Notes under the pieces: generated by a model | What the model was told of the DNA's origin: nothing | The model's database searches: none | The model's input: the letters and a program-made list of their open reading frames with translations, nothing else | Made by a program: the position numbers and the translations under genes | Shown here: piece by piece, positions 5,537 through 7,777 of the stretch | How positions within the stretch are numbered: position 1 is the stretch's first letter | Layout of the letters: every line of letters begins with the position of its first letter | From: Geobacter sp. UBA6169 | Lineage (GTDB): Bacteria > Desulfobacterota > Desulfuromonadia > Geobacterales > Pseudopelobacteraceae | NCBI GenBank assembly: GCA_002422265.1 | Contig: DIUB01000082.1 | Coordinates: forward strand, 1-7,777 | DNA: 7,777 nucleotides | Direction of reading: 5' to 3'

Positions 5537-7497
5537 CACTCCACCACCTTGTCTGCCCGCTTCAGCAGCGCCGGGGGAAGCTGCAGGTTATATTTTGCGC
5601 TGTTGCTTTTTGATATGATCAGGCTGCTCCGTCCCAGTGGGGTAAAGGGGATTTTCGCCGGTGACTCACCCTGCATGATCCGCAGGGCAAGTCTGGCTGC
5701 AATCTCTCCACATTCCCGGTAATCCCGTGCCACCACCAGGGCTGCACCATCCTTCAAAGCGGTTGATAGAAAGCCGAACAGCGGTATTTTAGCTTTGGCG
5801 GCGGCTGTGGCAATGGCCCCCAGGGCACTGCCAGTGGCGTTGTCTGAAATCTGGGTGATGGCCTGCACCCCTCTGCCGGTCAGGGCCAGGGCAGCGTCAG
5901 CCACCTCTGAGGTTGAAGAGACAGCCACCGACTCAAGTTGCAGACCTTTGGTTCGAGCTGCCTGTGCCAGGGCATCGCGGAACAGAACCGAGTTAACCTC
6001 TGAAGGCGTATAGAGCGTGCCGATCTTTTTCACGCCCGGCAAGGCCTGCTGAACCACACTGATCATCCCGTCAAAATCGCTCATGGTGGTGGCGCCGGTG
6101 AAGTTGGGCAGGTGGTCGGTGGGGCTCTTGCCTGCACCTGCCAGTACGCCGTCTGCCACGGTGGTAAACACCACCGGAATGGTTTTGATTTTTGACACTG
6201 CAGCCTGCAGGGCAGGAGTAGCGGTGGTAATGATCAGGTCAGGCTGGTCAGTCAGGGCAGCATCCATGATCCCGTTCAATACCGCCATATCTCCGTGGGC
6301 AGAGCGGTGTTTCAGCTCATAATCACGCCCTTCCTGCAGCCCCAGCTTCTTCAGCTCGGCAAACAGCCCCTCGTGGGTCTCTTCCGCATTGATAGCATCG
6401 GCATAATCAATCAACTGAATCTTCCAGCGTTTTGTCGTCAGAGACTGTTTTGCGGGTGCTGGCACGCTCTTGATGGTCTTGCCATTCTCATCAAGCAGAA
6501 TAGCAGCCTGGGCACGGGTTGCATCATCAACCTGCCAGCGTTCCCGCACCCCTTGCAGGGCTGAAAGGTTCAGGGCCAGCTGCTGTGGCACCAGATTTTC
6601 CACCGGTATCGTTGCCGGATCAAGCCCTTTCAGCACCTTGGCCGCCAGAATGCCGGTCTGCCGCCCCACTTCAAAATAATCAGCCCCCAGAGAGAGGAAA
6701 GCCCCGGCCTTGAGGTGTGTCGGGGCATTGGTCAGCACCGGTATGCCTGCCTGACGGCCTGCATTGACCACGGCATCCATGGCTAGTTCTACGGTATTGT
6801 CTCCCCCCACCCAAAGCGCCTGGATCCCCTGTGCGGTCAGTGCCTTGGCTGCCTCTCCTACACCGGCTGAATTATCAACCTGAACTTCCAGCAGGGTAAT
6901 GCCGAGCCTGGCCGCCTCGTCCCTCGCCAGCAACAGGCAGGCCTCGGCTGCTGCATCACCCGGGTTCCAGACGGTTCCTACCCGTTTGAGTCCCGGCAGT
7001 ATCTTCTTTGCCAACTGGAAGGTCTCCCGTACCGGCTGAAAGGTGCCGATGCCGGTCAGGTGGGCAGGATGAGTGCTGCGGGTGATTCCTACCCCGGCTG
7101 CAAACGGGTCGGTGACTGCGCCGAAAATATGTTTGATCGAGCCCTGTTTGTTGACAGTGGCCATTACCTGCAACAGCGGCGTGCTGAAGGTGATCACCAG
7201 GCGGTTGCCCCCTTCAACAATGGCCCGTGCCATGGCATTGGCCGTGGGAAGGTCATTCTCGGCATTGTAGGTACTGATCAGCAGGGTCTTGCCCGGTTCA
7301 AATCCCTGCTCCCGTAATCCTTGCAGCGCGCCTGCAACCGAGTCATCCAGCACCGGACGGGAAGCAAACTGGAAGACAGCGATGCTGGGCAGTTGATCTG
7401 TCGTAACGGTGCGGTGTACCAGATCTGTCATCAGCAACAGTGCCGAGGCTGCCAGAATGAGCAGGATGCCTGGAATCAGCTTTTTAGCTGCACTCAA
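5536..7497 (-). CDS. Membrane-anchored tandem ABC_sub_bind (TrpX-like) solute-binding protein (653 aa)
   Basis: This is the receptor of the importer, with two ABC_sub_bind (PF04392) domains in one chain. An N-terminal KK plus a hydrophobic segment (about 7-24) acts as signal anchor; no lipobox cysteine is present. Domain 1 spans about 37-320 and domain 2 about 357-645, joined by a linker near 321-356. The repeats align motif by motif: ITFSTPLLQ / ITTATPALQ, KRVGTVWNPG / KKIGTLYTPS, QALWVGGDNTV / QAITQISDNAT, DYFEVGRQTG / DYRECGEIAA. Single-domain relatives are about 330 residues, so this is a duplication-fusion. Domain 1 keeps the FGAVTDPFAAGVG loop; domain 2 has VVFTTVADGVLAGAG and lacks the DP pair. 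The start is taken as TTG 7497, overlapping the upstream stop as TTGA, with GGGGA 6 nt before it. The frame also opens further upstream, but that would overlap the previous gene. Related receptors bind aromatic amino acids; the ligand here is unknown. Confidence 0.88.
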   Translation of the reverse strand: MSAAKKLIPGILLILAASALLLMTDLVHRTVTTDQLPSIAVFQFASRPVLDDSVAGALQGLREQGFEPGKTLLISTYNAENDLPTANAMARAIVEGGNRLVITFSTPLLQVMATVNKQGSIKHIFGAVTDPFAAGVGITRSTHPAHLTGIGTFQPVRETFQLAKKILPGLKRVGTVWNPGDAAAEACLLLARDEAARLGITLLEVQVDNSAGVGEAAKALTAQGIQALWVGGDNTVELAMDAVVNAGRQAGIPVLTNAPTHLKAGAFLSLGADYFEVGRQTGILAAKVLKGLDPATIPVENLVPQQLALNLSALQGVRERWQVDDATRAQAAILLDENGKTIKSVPAPAKQSLTTKRWKIQLIDYADAINAEETHEGLFAELKKLGLQEGRDYELKHRSAHGDMAVLNGIMDAALTDQPDLIITTATPALQAAVSKIKTIPVVFTTVADGVLAGAGKSPTDHLPNFTGATTMSDFDGMISVVQQALPGVKKIGTLYTPSEVNSVLFRDALAQAARTKGLQLESVAVSSTSEVADAALALTGRGVQAITQISDNATGSALGAIATAAAKAKIPLFGFLSTALKDGAALVVARDYRECGEIAARLALRIMQGESPAKIPFTPLGRSSLIISKSNSAKYNLQLPPALLKRADKVVE

Positions 7498-7777
7498 TTC
7501 ATATCCCCATCGCTGCCGCCAAACACTGAAAGCCACTGTTCCTGGGGGGTGCGACAGTCGCCGTACTGTACAATCACTCCGTCATCCCGTTGATAGGAGC
7601 AGCACCAGCCGGGTCGATCAGCTTTGTCAAAGGTGGGATACTCGTTGGGGTGATCCTGCGGGTAGTACGGCTCAGAGTAGTTGGACCAGTCCTTTGGTAA
7701 CGGACAGCGCTCATCACCGCGATAATCGCCATCAGCCTGTGCTTGCACGGCAGATGCCAGCAGCAGCATGGCTACAA
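7494..7777 (-). CDS. Small Cys-containing exported protein, 5' end outside window
   Basis: This is the first gene visible in the minus-strand operon. The frame is open to the window edge. An ATG occurs at 7769, but no ribosome-binding site is visible before it. The residues around it (VAMLLLASAVQAQA) look like the second half of a signal peptide, so the true start probably lies beyond 7777. Cleavage is likely after AQA, leaving a mature periplasmic protein of about 79 residues. It is rich in Tyr, Pro and Asp and has four cysteines (22, 56, 57 and 72 counted from the ATG at 7769), enough for two disulfides. The protein is not recognised. Its stop overlaps the TTG start of the binding-protein gene, so the two are probably co-translated and act in the same compartment. 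Confidence 0.7.
   Translation of the reverse strand, partial: VAMLLLASAVQAQADGDYRGDERCPLPKDWSNYSEPYYPQDHPNEYPTFDKADRPGWCCSYQRDDGVIVQYGDCRTPQEQWLSVFGGSDGDMN

Overview
The window looks like part of a free-living, sensory-rich Gram-negative chromosome. The gene style suggests a Geobacter-like member of the Desulfuromonadota: a V4R sensor, a PAS-GGDEF protein, a STAS protein beside an uncharacterised ABC importer, a moderately high G+C gene body, and a dispersed CCTTCGACTCCGCTCAGG-type palindromic repeat. The taxonomic guess is inference only.

Left edge (1-540): an AT-rich, gene-poor stretch unlike the rest of the window. It holds two or three short minus-strand reading frames (4-165, 185-286, 330-521). 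None is firmly recognised. They may be a degraded or laterally acquired segment, or the tail of a region lying mostly outside the window.

Plus-strand signalling pair (515-2406): a sigma-70-like promoter drives a V4R-domain small-molecule sensor (583-1104). It is followed without a gap by a soluble HAMP-like/PAS/GGDEF diguanylate cyclase (1105-2406) with intact GGDEF and I-site motifs. The pair probably couples sensing of a small ligand to c-di-GMP synthesis.

Minus-strand transport operon (7777 down to 2486), convergent with the pair: in order of transcription it encodes a small Cys-containing exported protein (5' end outside the window), a membrane-anchored protein with two tandem ABC_sub_bind (TrpX-like) solute-binding domains, a protein with an N-terminal STAS domain and a large unrecognised C-terminal region, a multi-spanning permease, and an ATPase. 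All four junctions are stop/start overlaps (TTGA, TGATG, ATGA and 8 nt), so translation is probably coupled throughout. The ATPase, permease and binding-protein set matches the TrpXYZ-like family of ABC importers. The fused double receptor and the STAS protein placed between receptor and permease are the unusual parts. A ~92-bp palindromic repeat lies in frame inside the STAS-protein gene and adds about 31 residues without breaking it.

The likely theme is ligand sensing and uptake linked to intracellular signalling. No substrate can be assigned from sequence alone, and no link between the two convergent units is shown.
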